The notes under the pieces were generated by a model. It saw only the letters and a list, made by a program, of their open reading frames with translations, was not told where the DNA came from and searched no databases. Shown here one piece after another: positions 54,177 through 62,632 of a stretch of DNA of 64,000 nt. The stretch's first letter is position 1; the number at the start of each line of letters is the position of its first letter. Origin of the DNA: Parvicella tangerina. GTDB lineage: Bacteria > Bacteroidota > Bacteroidia > Flavobacteriales_D > Parvicellaceae. The position numbers and the translations under genes are program-made. Where the stretch lies: NCBI RefSeq assembly GCF_907165195.1, contig NZ_OU015584.1:3358978-3422977 (forward strand), given 5' to 3'.

Positions 54177-54911
54177 ATGAATATTTACCAATCATCTTCT
54201 TTATCCAATCTGGAGGAAGGAGGGAAGACGTTTGTATTTCCTTTTAACCAAAAGTTTCTCTTGGTTTCTTCATCGTCAAAAGGCATACAGGTAGCAGAAA
54301 TTCTTGATTCTTCAGAAATTCAAGAAACTCCAAATGAGTTCTATTACTTTGATTTGGGAATCAAGTTCAACCTGCTTCCACAACTTTCAGATGAAATGAT
54401 CGATGAAGCCGCCTTGATCGATTTTATGAATTGGGATTCAAATCAACGTGTTTATAGTCAGTTTATCAACAAGCACAATATTGAACTTCAATTCCAAACC
54501 TCAGCGATCGAAGATCATACAATTACACAAGTTATTCCCTCAGTTAAAAAACACCACATAGCCTCTTTGCTTCTGAGTATTACAAAAACGGACGGTGTAT
54601 ACTTACTCATTTATCTCAACAAAATCTTCATAACAGTTGTATCAGATCAGCAGATTAAACTATGTAATATCTTCGATGCAAAAACCGATGAAGAAGTGCT
54701 CTATTACCTGATGCTCATTTATCAGGAATTATCACTTTCTCAAGAAGATACGGCAACTATTTGCTATGGTGAATTTCCAGAACAGCCTTCACTCAGCGCA
54801 GCCTATTTATCCAAGTATATCCGAAATTCAACCGTATTAACTTTTGATGGTGTGGATAGCCAATTTAAAGGAATCTTAAAATTACTGGATACCTACCATG
54901 AGAATCATTAG
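54177..54911 (+). CDS. DUF3822-family protein
   Basis: A 244-residue cytoplasmic protein that looks like the DUF3822 family of Bacteroidota. It reads as an actin-like/ASKHA-type two-lobed protein without the usual nucleotide motifs: FPFNQKFLLVSSSSKGIQVAEIL at the start, HHIASLLLSITKTDGVYLLIYLNKIFITVV in the middle, and YYLMLIYQELSLSQEDTATICYGE late. No catalytic residues are evident. Its 3' end overlaps rsmD by 14 nt, so the two are translated from one mRNA. The role is unknown. Confidence 0.7.
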   Translation: MNIYQSSSLSNLEEGGKTFVFPFNQKFLLVSSSSKGIQVAEILDSSEIQETPNEFYYFDLGIKFNLLPQLSDEMIDEAALIDFMNWDSNQRVYSQFINKHNIELQFQTSAIEDHTITQVIPSVKKHHIASLLLSITKTDGVYLLIYLNKIFITVVSDQQIKLCNIFDAKTDEEVLYYLMLIYQELSLSQEDTATICYGEFPEQPSLSAAYLSKYIRNSTVLTFDGVDSQFKGILKLLDTYHENH

Positions 54912-55425
54912 CGGAAAGTTCAAAGGGAAACGGATCATTGCACCAAAAAGTATAAAAGCAAGACCAACAACAGATTTTGCCAAAGAAAGTCTGTTTAACA
55001 TCTTAGAGCATAAGTTTGACTTTCAAGGAGCTGATGTTCTCGACTTATTTGCTGGTACGGGCAATATTAGCTACGAACTAATATCGAGAGGAGCTGCTCA
55101 TGTAACAGCCGTTGATGTTTCGCTGGCAAGTTATAAGTTCATTAACACCTTTGCGCATGAGAACGAAATGAATATCAAATGCATTAAGGCTGATGTGTTC
55201 AAGTTCTTAAAACGGCAACAAAACTCCTATCCGCTTATTTTTGCCGACCCTCCTTATGCGCTAAAGGAAATATCCCAATTACCCAACCTTATCTTTGATC
55301 ATAATTGGCTATCAAGTGAAGGACTATTGATCATTGAACATAGCCAGGAAACTAGCTTTAAAGATCACCCCAGACTTATCGATCATAGAAAGTACAGTAG
55401 GGTCAATTTTTCATTTTTTGAATAA
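54898..55425 (+). CDS. rsmD: 16S rRNA (guanine966-N2)-methyltransferase RsmD
   Basis: RsmD methylates G966 of 16S rRNA on the assembled small subunit, using SAM. The 175-residue protein has the N-terminal MRIISGKFKGKRIIAPKS and RPTTDFAKESLFNIL phrases, the SAM loop DVLDLFAGTGNISYELISRGA, and the catalytic DPPY motif in IFADPPYAL. Length is typical. It overlaps the DUF3822 gene by 14 nt, and coaD follows 81 nt downstream. Confidence 0.95.
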   Translation: MRIISGKFKGKRIIAPKSIKARPTTDFAKESLFNILEHKFDFQGADVLDLFAGTGNISYELISRGAAHVTAVDVSLASYKFINTFAHENEMNIKCIKADVFKFLKRQQNSYPLIFADPPYALKEISQLPNLIFDHNWLSSEGLLIIEHSQETSFKDHPRLIDHRKYSRVNFSFFE

Positions 55426-55506
55426 TTAACTACATTCATTCAAAGTAATAGATTCTCCTGTAACTTTATTGCCATTTATAAGTTAAACAAGCACAAACTA
55501 AGAATC

Positions 55507-55965
55507 ATGTCTAGAATTGCCGTTTTCGCTGGATCGTTTGACCCCATTACCTTGGGACACTTCTCAATTGTTGAAAAGGCACTCCCTCTGTTTGACAAGA
55601 TTTATGTTGCCGTAGGAACCAATACGAGTAAACAGTATTTATTTGATGCTGATCAGCGTTTTGATATGGCCCAGAAAAGTTTCTCAACATTTCAAAAGGT
55701 AGAAATTGCTGCATTTGAAGGTCTAACGGTTGACTTCTGTAAAGATGTAAACGCCAACTTTTTGCTCAGAGGTCTGAGGAATAACATTGACTTTGAATAC
55801 GAAAAGCCTATTGCAGAAATGAACAAAAAACTATACCCTGATCTTGAAACCGTATTTTTCATCACAGATGCCGAAATGAGCTGTATTTCTTCCTCTATTG
55901 TTAGAGAACTAATCAAGAACAATGGAAATGTGGAGCGATTCTTGCCTCCTGGTTTAAAACTATAA
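55507..55965 (+). CDS. coaD: Phosphopantetheine adenylyltransferase
   Basis: CoaD adenylates 4'-phosphopantetheine to dephospho-CoA in coenzyme A synthesis. The 152-residue protein has the nucleotidyltransferase T-x-GH motif in GSFDPITLGHFSIVEKA, the substrate region NFLLRGLRNNIDFEYE and the ISSSIVREL motif (ISSTxxR type) near the C-terminus. Length is normal. Adjacent rsmD and coaD are common across bacteria. Confidence 0.96.
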   Translation: MSRIAVFAGSFDPITLGHFSIVEKALPLFDKIYVAVGTNTSKQYLFDADQRFDMAQKSFSTFQKVEIAAFEGLTVDFCKDVNANFLLRGLRNNIDFEYEKPIAEMNKKLYPDLETVFFITDAEMSCISSSIVRELIKNNGNVERFLPPGLKL

Positions 55966-55971
55966 ATTCGT

Positions 55972-57435
55972 TTGACTAAAAAGATTCTACATATCACCCT
56001 CATTATTCTGATGGGCATCAATATCATCGCTCAGCAGACCATCAAATGCTATGCCCCATCATTTAAGGGACAAATTGCCTCATTAGTAACTTTTGAGGAT
56101 TACATTTCCTACGAATATAGAATTCTGGATCGCGGTATTGTTGATGAAAACGGCTACATCACTTTTGAAGCTGATCCCAAAAAAGGAATGAAAGCGATCA
56201 TTCAAATTCAGGACAAATCAGGAGCAATCTACCTCGACCCTAAAACGCCAGAATATAATGTAAGCTTTCCACTAGAAGTTGAAAATGTGCAGAAGCTAAA
56301 TGGTAATACAGTAAGGTTGGTATTTGACAACCTACCTAAGAACGATCTCAACACGCTTATTTTAGAGTTTAACTTGCGATTTGATTACTTTCTTTACGGA
56401 GACACGGCAAGAGTTATGCTTACTGCTTCACAAAGTAAGGTCTTTCAGGACTCGCTAGCTAATTTCACTTCCAGAACATTTGACATCTACAAGGATATTG
56501 ACAACCCATATTTCAAGAACTACTTTAAATACAGCATTGCTTCAATTGCATTGTATAGTAATCGGCAAGACCCGGCAAAAAACAAGTATATTATTTTTGA
56601 AACTTTCATTAAAGGGAATCCTATTCTCTATCATAATGATGCCTATATGAGTTTCATCAAGGACTTCTATCGAGATGCTCTTTCTGATGTCATTTTATTT
56701 GATCGTGATAAGATCATGTTTGCCATCAACAAACTTTCGTCAAGAGAAGCACTCGATGAAGCAATGGCTTCACACTATTACTTAAAAAATGATGTTTTTA
56801 GAGAGTTCATCATGGTGAATGCTTTGATGGAAGGATATCATACCACATTTTTTGAAAGAAGAAACATGCAAGAAATTCTCTGGAAAATTGTTGAAGACCC
56901 TGTTTCAGAAAAGCATGCGGACATCGCTAAAAATGTACTTGACTTTCAGAATAAACTTTTGATCGGATCCGATGCACCACAACTATCCTGGACAGAAAGA
57001 AATGGAGAAACCGTTAATCTTCGTTCTCTACGAGGAAAACACGTTTACCTCCAATTTTGGGCAAGTTGGAATAAGCCCAGTATTCAGGAAATGCTGATCA
57101 TGAAAAAGCTAAAGGAAAAGTATGGAAAGTACGTCACTTTTGTAAGTATTTCATTGGATGCTAACCCAGAAGATTATGAGCAGTTCATGAAAAACAATAC
57201 GCAGGGTATGGACTGGCATTTTGGGCATTACAACGGTGACTCCAAAATACTTGATGATTATAACCTTAGAAATGTTCCCATCTACTTTTTTATTGATGAT
57301 AAGGGGCGCTTGAAACAGTCTCCCGCTTTATCTCCTTCTCCTAATGGAACCTACAAATCAATTGATGAATCCTTTTTCTACTTGAAGAAGAAGTTGGAAC
57401 CAAAAGCTGAGTTTCAGATAGGAGGACGGAATTAA
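55972..57435 (+). CDS. Exported TlpA-like protein with thioredoxin fold but no active-site cysteines
   Basis: A 487-residue exported protein (TTG start, signal peptide MTKKILHITLIILMGINIIAQ) beginning 6 nt after coaD. The first 330 residues form an N-terminal region of the type found in Bacteroidota TlpA-like proteins. The C-terminal domain (about 335-487) is thioredoxin-like: GSDAPQLSWTERNGETVNLRS, LQFWASWNKPSIQEM, NVPIYFFIDDKGRL. The CxxC active site is replaced by Asn367-Lys-Pro-Ser370, so disulfide chemistry is not possible in the usual way. It probably binds rather than reduces or oxidises partners. Confidence 0.85.
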   Translation: MTKKILHITLIILMGINIIAQQTIKCYAPSFKGQIASLVTFEDYISYEYRILDRGIVDENGYITFEADPKKGMKAIIQIQDKSGAIYLDPKTPEYNVSFPLEVENVQKLNGNTVRLVFDNLPKNDLNTLILEFNLRFDYFLYGDTARVMLTASQSKVFQDSLANFTSRTFDIYKDIDNPYFKNYFKYSIASIALYSNRQDPAKNKYIIFETFIKGNPILYHNDAYMSFIKDFYRDALSDVILFDRDKIMFAINKLSSREALDEAMASHYYLKNDVFREFIMVNALMEGYHTTFFERRNMQEILWKIVEDPVSEKHADIAKNVLDFQNKLLIGSDAPQLSWTERNGETVNLRSLRGKHVYLQFWASWNKPSIQEMLIMKKLKEKYGKYVTFVSISLDANPEDYEQFMKNNTQGMDWHFGHYNGDSKILDDYNLRNVPIYFFIDDKGRLKQSPALSPSPNGTYKSIDESFFYLKKKLEPKAEFQIGGRN

Positions 57436-58080
57436 TCACTTTAGTTTTCGAGCAACCATTAGCCCGTCACGAATCGGCATCAGCACATTTTCAAAGCGGT
57501 CATCCTCCTGAACGAACTGATTAAACTCTTGTAGTGCCTTGGTATCCATATCCTTCTCGTTAGCTAGCTTAACCACCTTTCCACTCCAAAGCACATTATC
57601 CGCAATGATATATCCTCCTACCTTGAGTTTAGGATAAACCTTTTTCAAATAGTTCAAGTAGTTAGACTTATCCGCATCGATAAAAACAAGGTCTATTTGT
57701 TCATTGATCGTATCAATAGTCTGCATGGCATTTCCCACGACTACTTCAATCTGTTCCGCATATTCAGATGCCTCAATAAAATCCTTCGCAAACTCTGCAA
57801 TCTCAGGATCTATTTCAATACTAAGCAACTTTCCTCCCATTGCTAACCCCTCAGCCAAGCAAAGGGCACTATACCCAGTATATGTACCAATCTCGAGAAT
57901 ATGTCTAGGCTGAATCATATTCGACAACATACTTAACACACGTCCCTGGAGATGACCTGAAAGCATTCTTGGTTGTAGCACTTTCATGTTGGTTGCTCTA
58001 TTCAATCGGTATAACAACTCTGACTCCTTTGAGGTGTGAGTTACGGCATAATTATCAATCTCTTCTGGTAAAAAATCCAT
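57436..58080 (-). CDS. SAM-dependent O-methyltransferase (catechol-type)
   Basis: A 214-residue class I methyltransferase of the catechol/caffeoyl-CoA O-methyltransferase family. The SAM loop is ILEIGTYTGYSALCLAEGL, followed by LLSIEIDPEIAEFAKDF, and the metal and catalytic region QIDLVFIDADKSNYLNYL and GGYIIADNVLWSGKV, with the Asp-Asp-Asn metal ligands. Members methylate catechol-like hydroxyls, and the substrate here is unknown. It abuts the thioredoxin-fold gene convergently with no gap, and starts 2 nt after the Kelch gene stops on the same strand. Confidence 0.92.
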   Translation of the reverse strand: MDFLPEEIDNYAVTHTSKESELLYRLNRATNMKVLQPRMLSGHLQGRVLSMLSNMIQPRHILEIGTYTGYSALCLAEGLAMGGKLLSIEIDPEIAEFAKDFIEASEYAEQIEVVVGNAMQTIDTINEQIDLVFIDADKSNYLNYLKKVYPKLKVGGYIIADNVLWSGKVVKLANEKDMDTKALQEFNQFVQEDDRFENVLMPIRDGLMVARKLK

Positions 58081-58082
58081 GT

Positions 58083-58742
58083 TTACTTTTTTACAAATTT
58101 ACTTCTAAAAAACTGTCCATTGCCTTCAGCTATCAACAAATATACACCCGAAGACAAGTCATGAACATCAATTAACTCTGAGGTTGTTCCGCTATCCATC
58201 AATTGACCAGATTGCGATATGATCTTATATGAAATGATGTTCTCTTGAGGGGAAATATTGATAACGTCTTCGGCTGGATTAGGATAGCAGTCCAGCTCTT
58301 TCCAGTCGATTTCTAACAAACCACCAATGATCGGGTCATAAGTTAGTAAGTACGTTTTATTGCTTACCTGTTGATTACTCTCCATTCCTCCGCAAATAAT
58401 CCACTGATTGCTTGCGATTTTCGCAATACCCCTGAGGTCCATCACACTAAATGGTGTTCCCAGTCCTTCATCCCATAGATCTGTAGCTGCATTAAATTGA
58501 AGGATTCGATCCAGTGGCTCCACTCCCCCACCACCAGCATAAGCTTGACCATTAAAATTATAGGCAGTTCCGGCACCTCCTAACCAAAAGACCTTTTCTT
58601 GATAGTTAGAACATGCCATTCTATAACCTTTACTTCCTGGGTTATCAGCAGTTTGGCTCCAGGTGATTTGGGTTGGGTCTTGACTGTCGATGACTCCTTT
58701 TCTTGTAAATGCAACCGATGCAAAATTAAATCCTCCTCTCAC
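58083..58742 (-). CDS. Kelch/T9SS protein, C-terminal part after a frameshift
   Basis: This 219-residue frame is the second half of a gene whose first half is at 58739-59386. It continues the Kelch propeller (GVRGGFNFASVAFTRKG, KVFWLGGAGTAYNFNG, RGIAKIASNQWIICGG) and ends with a T9SS type A sorting domain (CYPNPAEDVINISPQ, LIDVHDLSSGVYLLIAEG, SKFVKK). Alone it would begin at GTG inside a blade and has no signal peptide, so it cannot be a free-standing exported protein. Reading across the break, GDTIF followed by YNGGVRGGF is continuous if one T is added to the ATTTTTA run near 58753-58759. Confidence 0.8.
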   Translation of the reverse strand: MRGGFNFASVAFTRKGVIDSQDPTQITWSQTADNPGSKGYRMACSNYQEKVFWLGGAGTAYNFNGQAYAGGGGVEPLDRILQFNAATDLWDEGLGTPFSVMDLRGIAKIASNQWIICGGMESNQQVSNKTYLLTYDPIIGGLLEIDWKELDCYPNPAEDVINISPQENIISYKIISQSGQLMDSGTTSELIDVHDLSSGVYLLIAEGNGQFFRSKFVKK

Positions 58743-59386
58743 GCCTCCATTATAAAAATAGTATCCCCTAAAATAACTCCTGAAGCACCAAACGCTTTAT
58801 AATAATTATCGTTCGGTGTGGGTGTTCCAACGGACCATTCATCCAAAGCTGGGTCATAGATTTGTACGTCAGGAACATTCGCTGTGTTGCTCCAACCCGT
58901 AATCACGTAAATCAAGCTATCCTTATAAACGCACTGTACTTGATCATCTATCGGAACAGGTATATTTGCTCCATCTGGCTCATAACTGTTCGTTGTGATG
59001 TTAAAAATATGTACCTTGTTTGAAGAAACTTCTCCTCCTCCAGCCAAAACATGATAACCTCCAATGATATAAAGTTTATCACCTACTCTACTTACTCCAG
59101 CAGCAATCTTGCCCAAGGTATCCGGTAAATCTGGAAGTGTGGTCCAAACATCATTCCCCACATCATATCTATATGCTCCTAAATTTATTCCGCTGTAGAG
59201 TTTGGTAGTATCTATTCCTGCAAAAGAATACACAAAGGCATCGTTTCCGATAAACCCCTCTACCACAGCATTGTTACTTACTTTTTCTGGCATGGGCGTC
59301 AATTCTTGCCATGTCCATCCTGTCTGCGCAGTTATATTCGAAAAGAAATATAACAAGGTAAAAAATACTAGAATTCTATTTTTCAT
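58739..59386 (-). CDS. Kelch propeller protein, N-terminal part ending at a frameshift
   Basis: The ATG at 59386 begins a signal peptide (MKNRILVFFTLLYFFSNITAQ). An in-frame ATG at 59446 would extend it needlessly. Kelch blades follow: WTWQELTPMPEKVSNNAVVEG, VWTTLPDLPDTLGKIAAGVS, KLYIIGGYH, QVQCVYKDSLIYVITGW, VQIYDPALDEWSVGTPTP. The frame then stops with ...FIMEA just where the next frame takes over in register with the same fold. The stop and the next start overlap by ATGA, which looks like coupling but is better explained by a one-base deletion. The intact product would be about 430 residues, exported by Sec and then T9SS. Confidence 0.8.
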   Translation of the reverse strand: MKNRILVFFTLLYFFSNITAQTGWTWQELTPMPEKVSNNAVVEGFIGNDAFVYSFAGIDTTKLYSGINLGAYRYDVGNDVWTTLPDLPDTLGKIAAGVSRVGDKLYIIGGYHVLAGGGEVSSNKVHIFNITTNSYEPDGANIPVPIDDQVQCVYKDSLIYVITGWSNTANVPDVQIYDPALDEWSVGTPTPNDNYYKAFGASGVILGDTIFIMEA

Positions 59387-59400
59387 AAGAGGCAATTTAG

Positions 59401-59408
59401 TACTTTTG
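59401..59408 (+). promoter_or_regulatory. -7 box for the small membrane peptide gene
   Basis: TACTTTTG fits TAnnTTTG and lies 17 nt before the ATG at 59426. No -33 match at consensus spacing was found. Confidence 0.45.
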
Positions 59409-59425
59409 TAAAAAAGTAATTCACC

Positions 59426-59524
59426 ATGGCAGACAAAAATTTTCACGGTAGTACAGCAGGTATTGGTTACATCTATGTTGGGCTTGTATTATTGATCATC
59501 TTCGGAATTGTTATTTTCGGATAA
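59426..59524 (+). CDS. 32-residue single-helix membrane peptide
   Basis: A short open frame reads MADKNFHGSTAGIGY then IYVGLVLLIIFGIVIFG and stops at TAA. It has a soluble N-terminus of about 12 residues and one hydrophobic helix (about 13-32) that reaches the last residue. A -7 box lies 17 nt upstream, and the frame fills the gap between the divergent Kelch gene and the GH3 gene. Such small membrane proteins often bind and regulate larger membrane complexes, but the partner is unknown. It is below usual gene-calling length limits. Confidence rests on the promoter, the clean helix and the position. Confidence 0.55.
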   Translation: MADKNFHGSTAGIGYIYVGLVLLIIFGIVIFG

Positions 59525-59549
59525 TCTGCACCTCTATATTTTCTGACTT

Positions 59550-61085
59550 ATGGGTGCACCTTTTAACTCGATTTTTTCGTGGTTGATCAAGAAGCGTGTA
59601 CACCAAATAGAATTATTCAAGAAACATCCTGATGAGGTTCAACGGGAGTTATTAAGTAATCTGATCAGTCAATCATCATCAACGGAGTTTGGAAAGAAGC
59701 ATCGTTTCGACTCTCTAACTGCAGTTTCTGACTTTCAGCAAAATGTTCCTCTACAACATTATGACGATGTATTTCCTTATGTTGAACGATTAAAAAATGG
59801 TGAGCAGAACCTATTGTGGCCAGGTGACATCCTTTGGTTTGCAAAATCATCTGGTACGACTAATCAGAGAAGTAAACTTATTCCAGTCAGTAAAGAGTCT
59901 TTACAAGAATGTCATTATAAAGGAGGGAAAGACCTTTTAGGTATCTACTATAATAATCATCCCGACACACGACTTTTTACCGGTAAACACCTTATTGTTG
60001 GTGGGAGCTCAGAAATCAATTACCTAAACCAAAAATCATACTTTGGTGACTTATCTGCAATTATTGTAAAGAATTTACCATGGTGGTGTGAATGGAGGCG
60101 TACGCCTAGTAGAGAAACTGCATTACTTAGTCAGTGGGAGGAGAAACTCTCTAGAATGGCCAAAGAGACTGTCAATGAGGATGTACGCATACTGGCAGGG
60201 GTACCTTCATGGACACTCGTATTACTGAAGAGAGTTTTAGAAGAAAATGGGACCAACAACATCTTCGATATTTGGCCCAACCTGGAGTTATATATGCACG
60301 GAGGTGTCAATTTTGGCCCTTATAAACAACAGTTCGAACAGTTGTTACCTCGTGCAGAGATGAACTATGTACAAACTTATAATGCTAGTGAAGGCTTTTT
60401 TGGTATTCAGGACCTTATTAAGAGCGAAGACATGCTACTAATGCTGGACTATGGTGTCTTCTATGAATTTATACCTAAAGAAGAGTGGCAAAAAGAAACC
60501 CCTGAAACCATTCTACTTAATGAGGTAGAACTCAACAAACCCTATGAATTAGTTATCTCTACCAATGCAGGTCTCTGGAGATATCGAATTGGCGATGTGA
60601 TTAGTTTCACGAACAAACAACCGTTCCGCTTTAAGGTGGTAGGTCGAACCGCTCAATACATCAATGTTTTTGGTGAAGAGTTGATGATTGACAACGTGGA
60701 GAAAGCACTGACTATGACTTGCGAAACATTACATTGCAGTGTAAAAGACTTTACAGTCTGCCCAATTTTTATGACTACGGACAAGTCTGGTGGACATGAA
60801 TGGCTAATTGAGTTTTCAGAACCCCCAGCTTCCTTGCAACAATTTTCAGAACACTTAGACGTTAACTTACAAAAAGTAAATAGTGACTATGCAGCCAAAC
60901 GTTCTAATGACTTATCTTTACAGAAACCAACGGTAAAAGTCATGAAAAATGGCACATTCTATGCTTGGTTAAAGAAAAATAATAAACTTGGAGGTCAAAA
61001 CAAGATACCACGATTACGGAATGATAGAAGTTTTGCAGAAGAAATTCTTGCTAGCTCTCCTGCCGTTGATCACCTTCGTAACTGA
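59550..61085 (+). CDS. GH3-family acyl-adenylate/amido-synthetase-like protein
   Basis: A 511-residue protein of the GH3 family, which in plants adenylates carboxylic acids such as auxin or jasmonate and joins them to amino acids. Visible blocks: SSSTEFGKKHRF near the start, ILWFAKSSGTTNQRSKLIPVS (the ATP phosphate-binding loop), EMNYVQTYNASEGFFGIQD (second ATP motif), and YELVISTNAGLWRYRIGDVISF then GRTAQYINVFGEELM at the hinge. The C-terminal lid is present. Bacterial members are common in Bacteroidota and uncharacterised as far as I know. Its 3' end overlaps the next gene by 65 nt. Confidence 0.9.
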   Translation: MGAPFNSIFSWLIKKRVHQIELFKKHPDEVQRELLSNLISQSSSTEFGKKHRFDSLTAVSDFQQNVPLQHYDDVFPYVERLKNGEQNLLWPGDILWFAKSSGTTNQRSKLIPVSKESLQECHYKGGKDLLGIYYNNHPDTRLFTGKHLIVGGSSEINYLNQKSYFGDLSAIIVKNLPWWCEWRRTPSRETALLSQWEEKLSRMAKETVNEDVRILAGVPSWTLVLLKRVLEENGTNNIFDIWPNLELYMHGGVNFGPYKQQFEQLLPRAEMNYVQTYNASEGFFGIQDLIKSEDMLLMLDYGVFYEFIPKEEWQKETPETILLNEVELNKPYELVISTNAGLWRYRIGDVISFTNKQPFRFKVVGRTAQYINVFGEELMIDNVEKALTMTCETLHCSVKDFTVCPIFMTTDKSGGHEWLIEFSEPPASLQQFSEHLDVNLQKVNSDYAAKRSNDLSLQKPTVKVMKNGTFYAWLKKNNKLGGQNKIPRLRNDRSFAEEILASSPAVDHLRN

Positions 61086-61824
61086 GCCTCAGGCACAGGA
61101 AGTCCTCCAATATCAGACCGATATTCAGGGAAACAGTTACACCATCTTCGATCAGGAAATAGTCAAGTTTAATGCAGCATCAAAAGAAGAGTTTAGATAC
61201 AGCAACAAACTGCTTGGAAACATATCTATTCTCGATGTCACTAATCCACTTAGGCCTTTGATCTTCTATGAAGATGTTCAAAAACTCGTGATCACGGATA
61301 ACACACTCAGCAAACAGAACCAGCAAGTCATCAATTTTGAAGACCTAAGCATGTTTCAAATTAAGTGTGTCGCTACGAGCAGAATAGATAATGGCACCTG
61401 GGTGTACGATCAAGAAAGTCTTCAAATTGTCAAGTTGAACAGGACACTGGAACGCGTAGTTGAAACGGGTAACCTATTGCAATTACTTCACCTTTCTGAG
61501 TTTCACCCCACCAAAATGGTCGAAAAAAGTGGGTACTTATATGTTTATTGTCCTGTTAATGGATTTCTGATCTTTGATATCTATGGGACTTTCTACAAAA
61601 CTATTCCTATCACCGAGGTTGCTGTTTGGAATATCATTGACGAACAAATTCTTTACGTTAAGCATCGTGAAAGTTTTGTTTATCACCTGAAAGATTTTGT
61701 GAGCGAACCACTGGCCACTACTTATCCAAAGTCGAATAAGATCCTTTGGATCGATAAACAGTATTTGTACCACGGAGAAGGAAATGAAGTTTTCAAAACT
61801 CCTTTGATAGCACCCAAGAAATAG
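61021..61824 (+). CDS. Exported protein of unknown function, overlapping GH3
   Basis: A 267-residue protein from the ATG at 61021, with a signal peptide (FLLALLPLITFVTEPQAQ). The longer in-frame start at 60988 would precede this. The mature chain has repeated beta phrases (QEIVKFNAASKEEFRYS, ISILDVTNPLRPLIFYED, SGYLYVYCPVNGFLIFDIYG, QILYVKHRESFVYHLKD) that suggest a propeller. I do not recognise the family. It begins inside the GH3 gene (65-nt overlap), so the two are probably co-translated. A TTG at 61033 is an alternative start. Confidence 0.65.
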   Translation: MIEVLQKKFLLALLPLITFVTEPQAQEVLQYQTDIQGNSYTIFDQEIVKFNAASKEEFRYSNKLLGNISILDVTNPLRPLIFYEDVQKLVITDNTLSKQNQQVINFEDLSMFQIKCVATSRIDNGTWVYDQESLQIVKLNRTLERVVETGNLLQLLHLSEFHPTKMVEKSGYLYVYCPVNGFLIFDIYGTFYKTIPITEVAVWNIIDEQILYVKHRESFVYHLKDFVSEPLATTYPKSNKILWIDKQYLYHGEGNEVFKTPLIAPKK

Positions 61825-61947
61825 AACGGATTATTGGCAGGTGTTAAAAGCATGCTTAAATCGGCTATTCATCAACTATTTTTTCCACATTCCAATCTTG
61901 AATTAAGAATTATTTTTACCTTAGAAGTTCAAAAATTTTGAAGAAAA

Positions 61948-62562
61948 ATGCATATAGCTGTAGGTGGAAATATTGGAGCAGGTAAAACAACCTTAACGGA
62001 ATTATTATCAAAGCATTACGGATGGCAAACGCATTATGAAGATGTGGATACCAATCCTTATCTTTTAGATTTCTACGATGACATGCAGCGTTGGGCATTT
62101 AACCTTCAAGTGTACTACTTGAACAGTCGTTTTACGCAAATTCAAGAAATTAAGGAAAGTGAGAAGACTATTATTCAAGATAGAACGATCTATGAAGATG
62201 CATTCATCTTTGCACCGAACTTACACTCCATGGGGTTGATGACTACCAGAGATTTTGAAAACTACTTCTCTTTATTCAATTTGTTGGAATCGTTCATTTC
62301 TGCACCAGATCTACTGATCTACCTGAGAGCAAGTGTACCAAAATTGGTGCAAAACATCCAGAAACGAGGAAGAGAATACGAAGAGTCTATTCGTATCGAT
62401 TACCTGAAAAGGTTAAATGAGCGTTATGAGGCGTGGATATCTACTTATGATAAAGGGAAGGTTTTGATTGTGGATATTGATGAGAACTCCTTCCATGATA
62501 ATCCTGAGGATTTTGGTAAGATCATCAACATGATTGATGCGGAATTGCACGGATTGTTTTGA
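61948..62562 (+). CDS. Deoxynucleoside kinase
   Basis: A 204-residue kinase of the deoxyadenosine/deoxyguanosine-kinase type for nucleotide salvage. The P-loop is GGNIGAGKTTLTELL, the substrate region YEDVDTNPYLLDFYDDMQRWAFNLQVYYL, the DRTIYED motif (the DRS-like catalytic motif), and the lid RGREYEESIRIDYLKRL. Length is normal. Which deoxynucleoside is preferred cannot be said from this alone. A bidirectional hairpin terminator follows. Confidence 0.92.
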   Translation: MHIAVGGNIGAGKTTLTELLSKHYGWQTHYEDVDTNPYLLDFYDDMQRWAFNLQVYYLNSRFTQIQEIKESEKTIIQDRTIYEDAFIFAPNLHSMGLMTTRDFENYFSLFNLLESFISAPDLLIYLRASVPKLVQNIQKRGREYEESIRIDYLKRLNERYEAWISTYDKGKVLIVDIDENSFHDNPEDFGKIINMIDAELHGLF

Positions 62563-62586
62563 TCCAAAAAGATTATTATTAGCACA

Positions 62587-62615
62587 AAAAAGCCTACTCA
62601 ATGAGTAGGCTTTTT
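62587..62615. terminator. Bidirectional rho-independent terminator
   Basis: AAAAAGCCTACTCA (62587-62600) pairs perfectly with TGAGTAGGCTTTTT (62602-62615), with a tight loop and T tracts on both strands. It lies between the deoxynucleoside kinase gene (plus) and the convergent DUF3127 gene (minus) and can serve both. Confidence 0.88.
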
Positions 62616-62632
62616 CTTTAGTCCGTATTCCA

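Noticed and set aside
58739-58742. ATGA overlap in the Kelch gene as true translational coupling or programmed frameshifting
   Set aside because: The second frame starts within a propeller blade and lacks a signal peptide, and no canonical slippery heptamer lies in the zero frame. A deletion or sequencing error explains it more simply.
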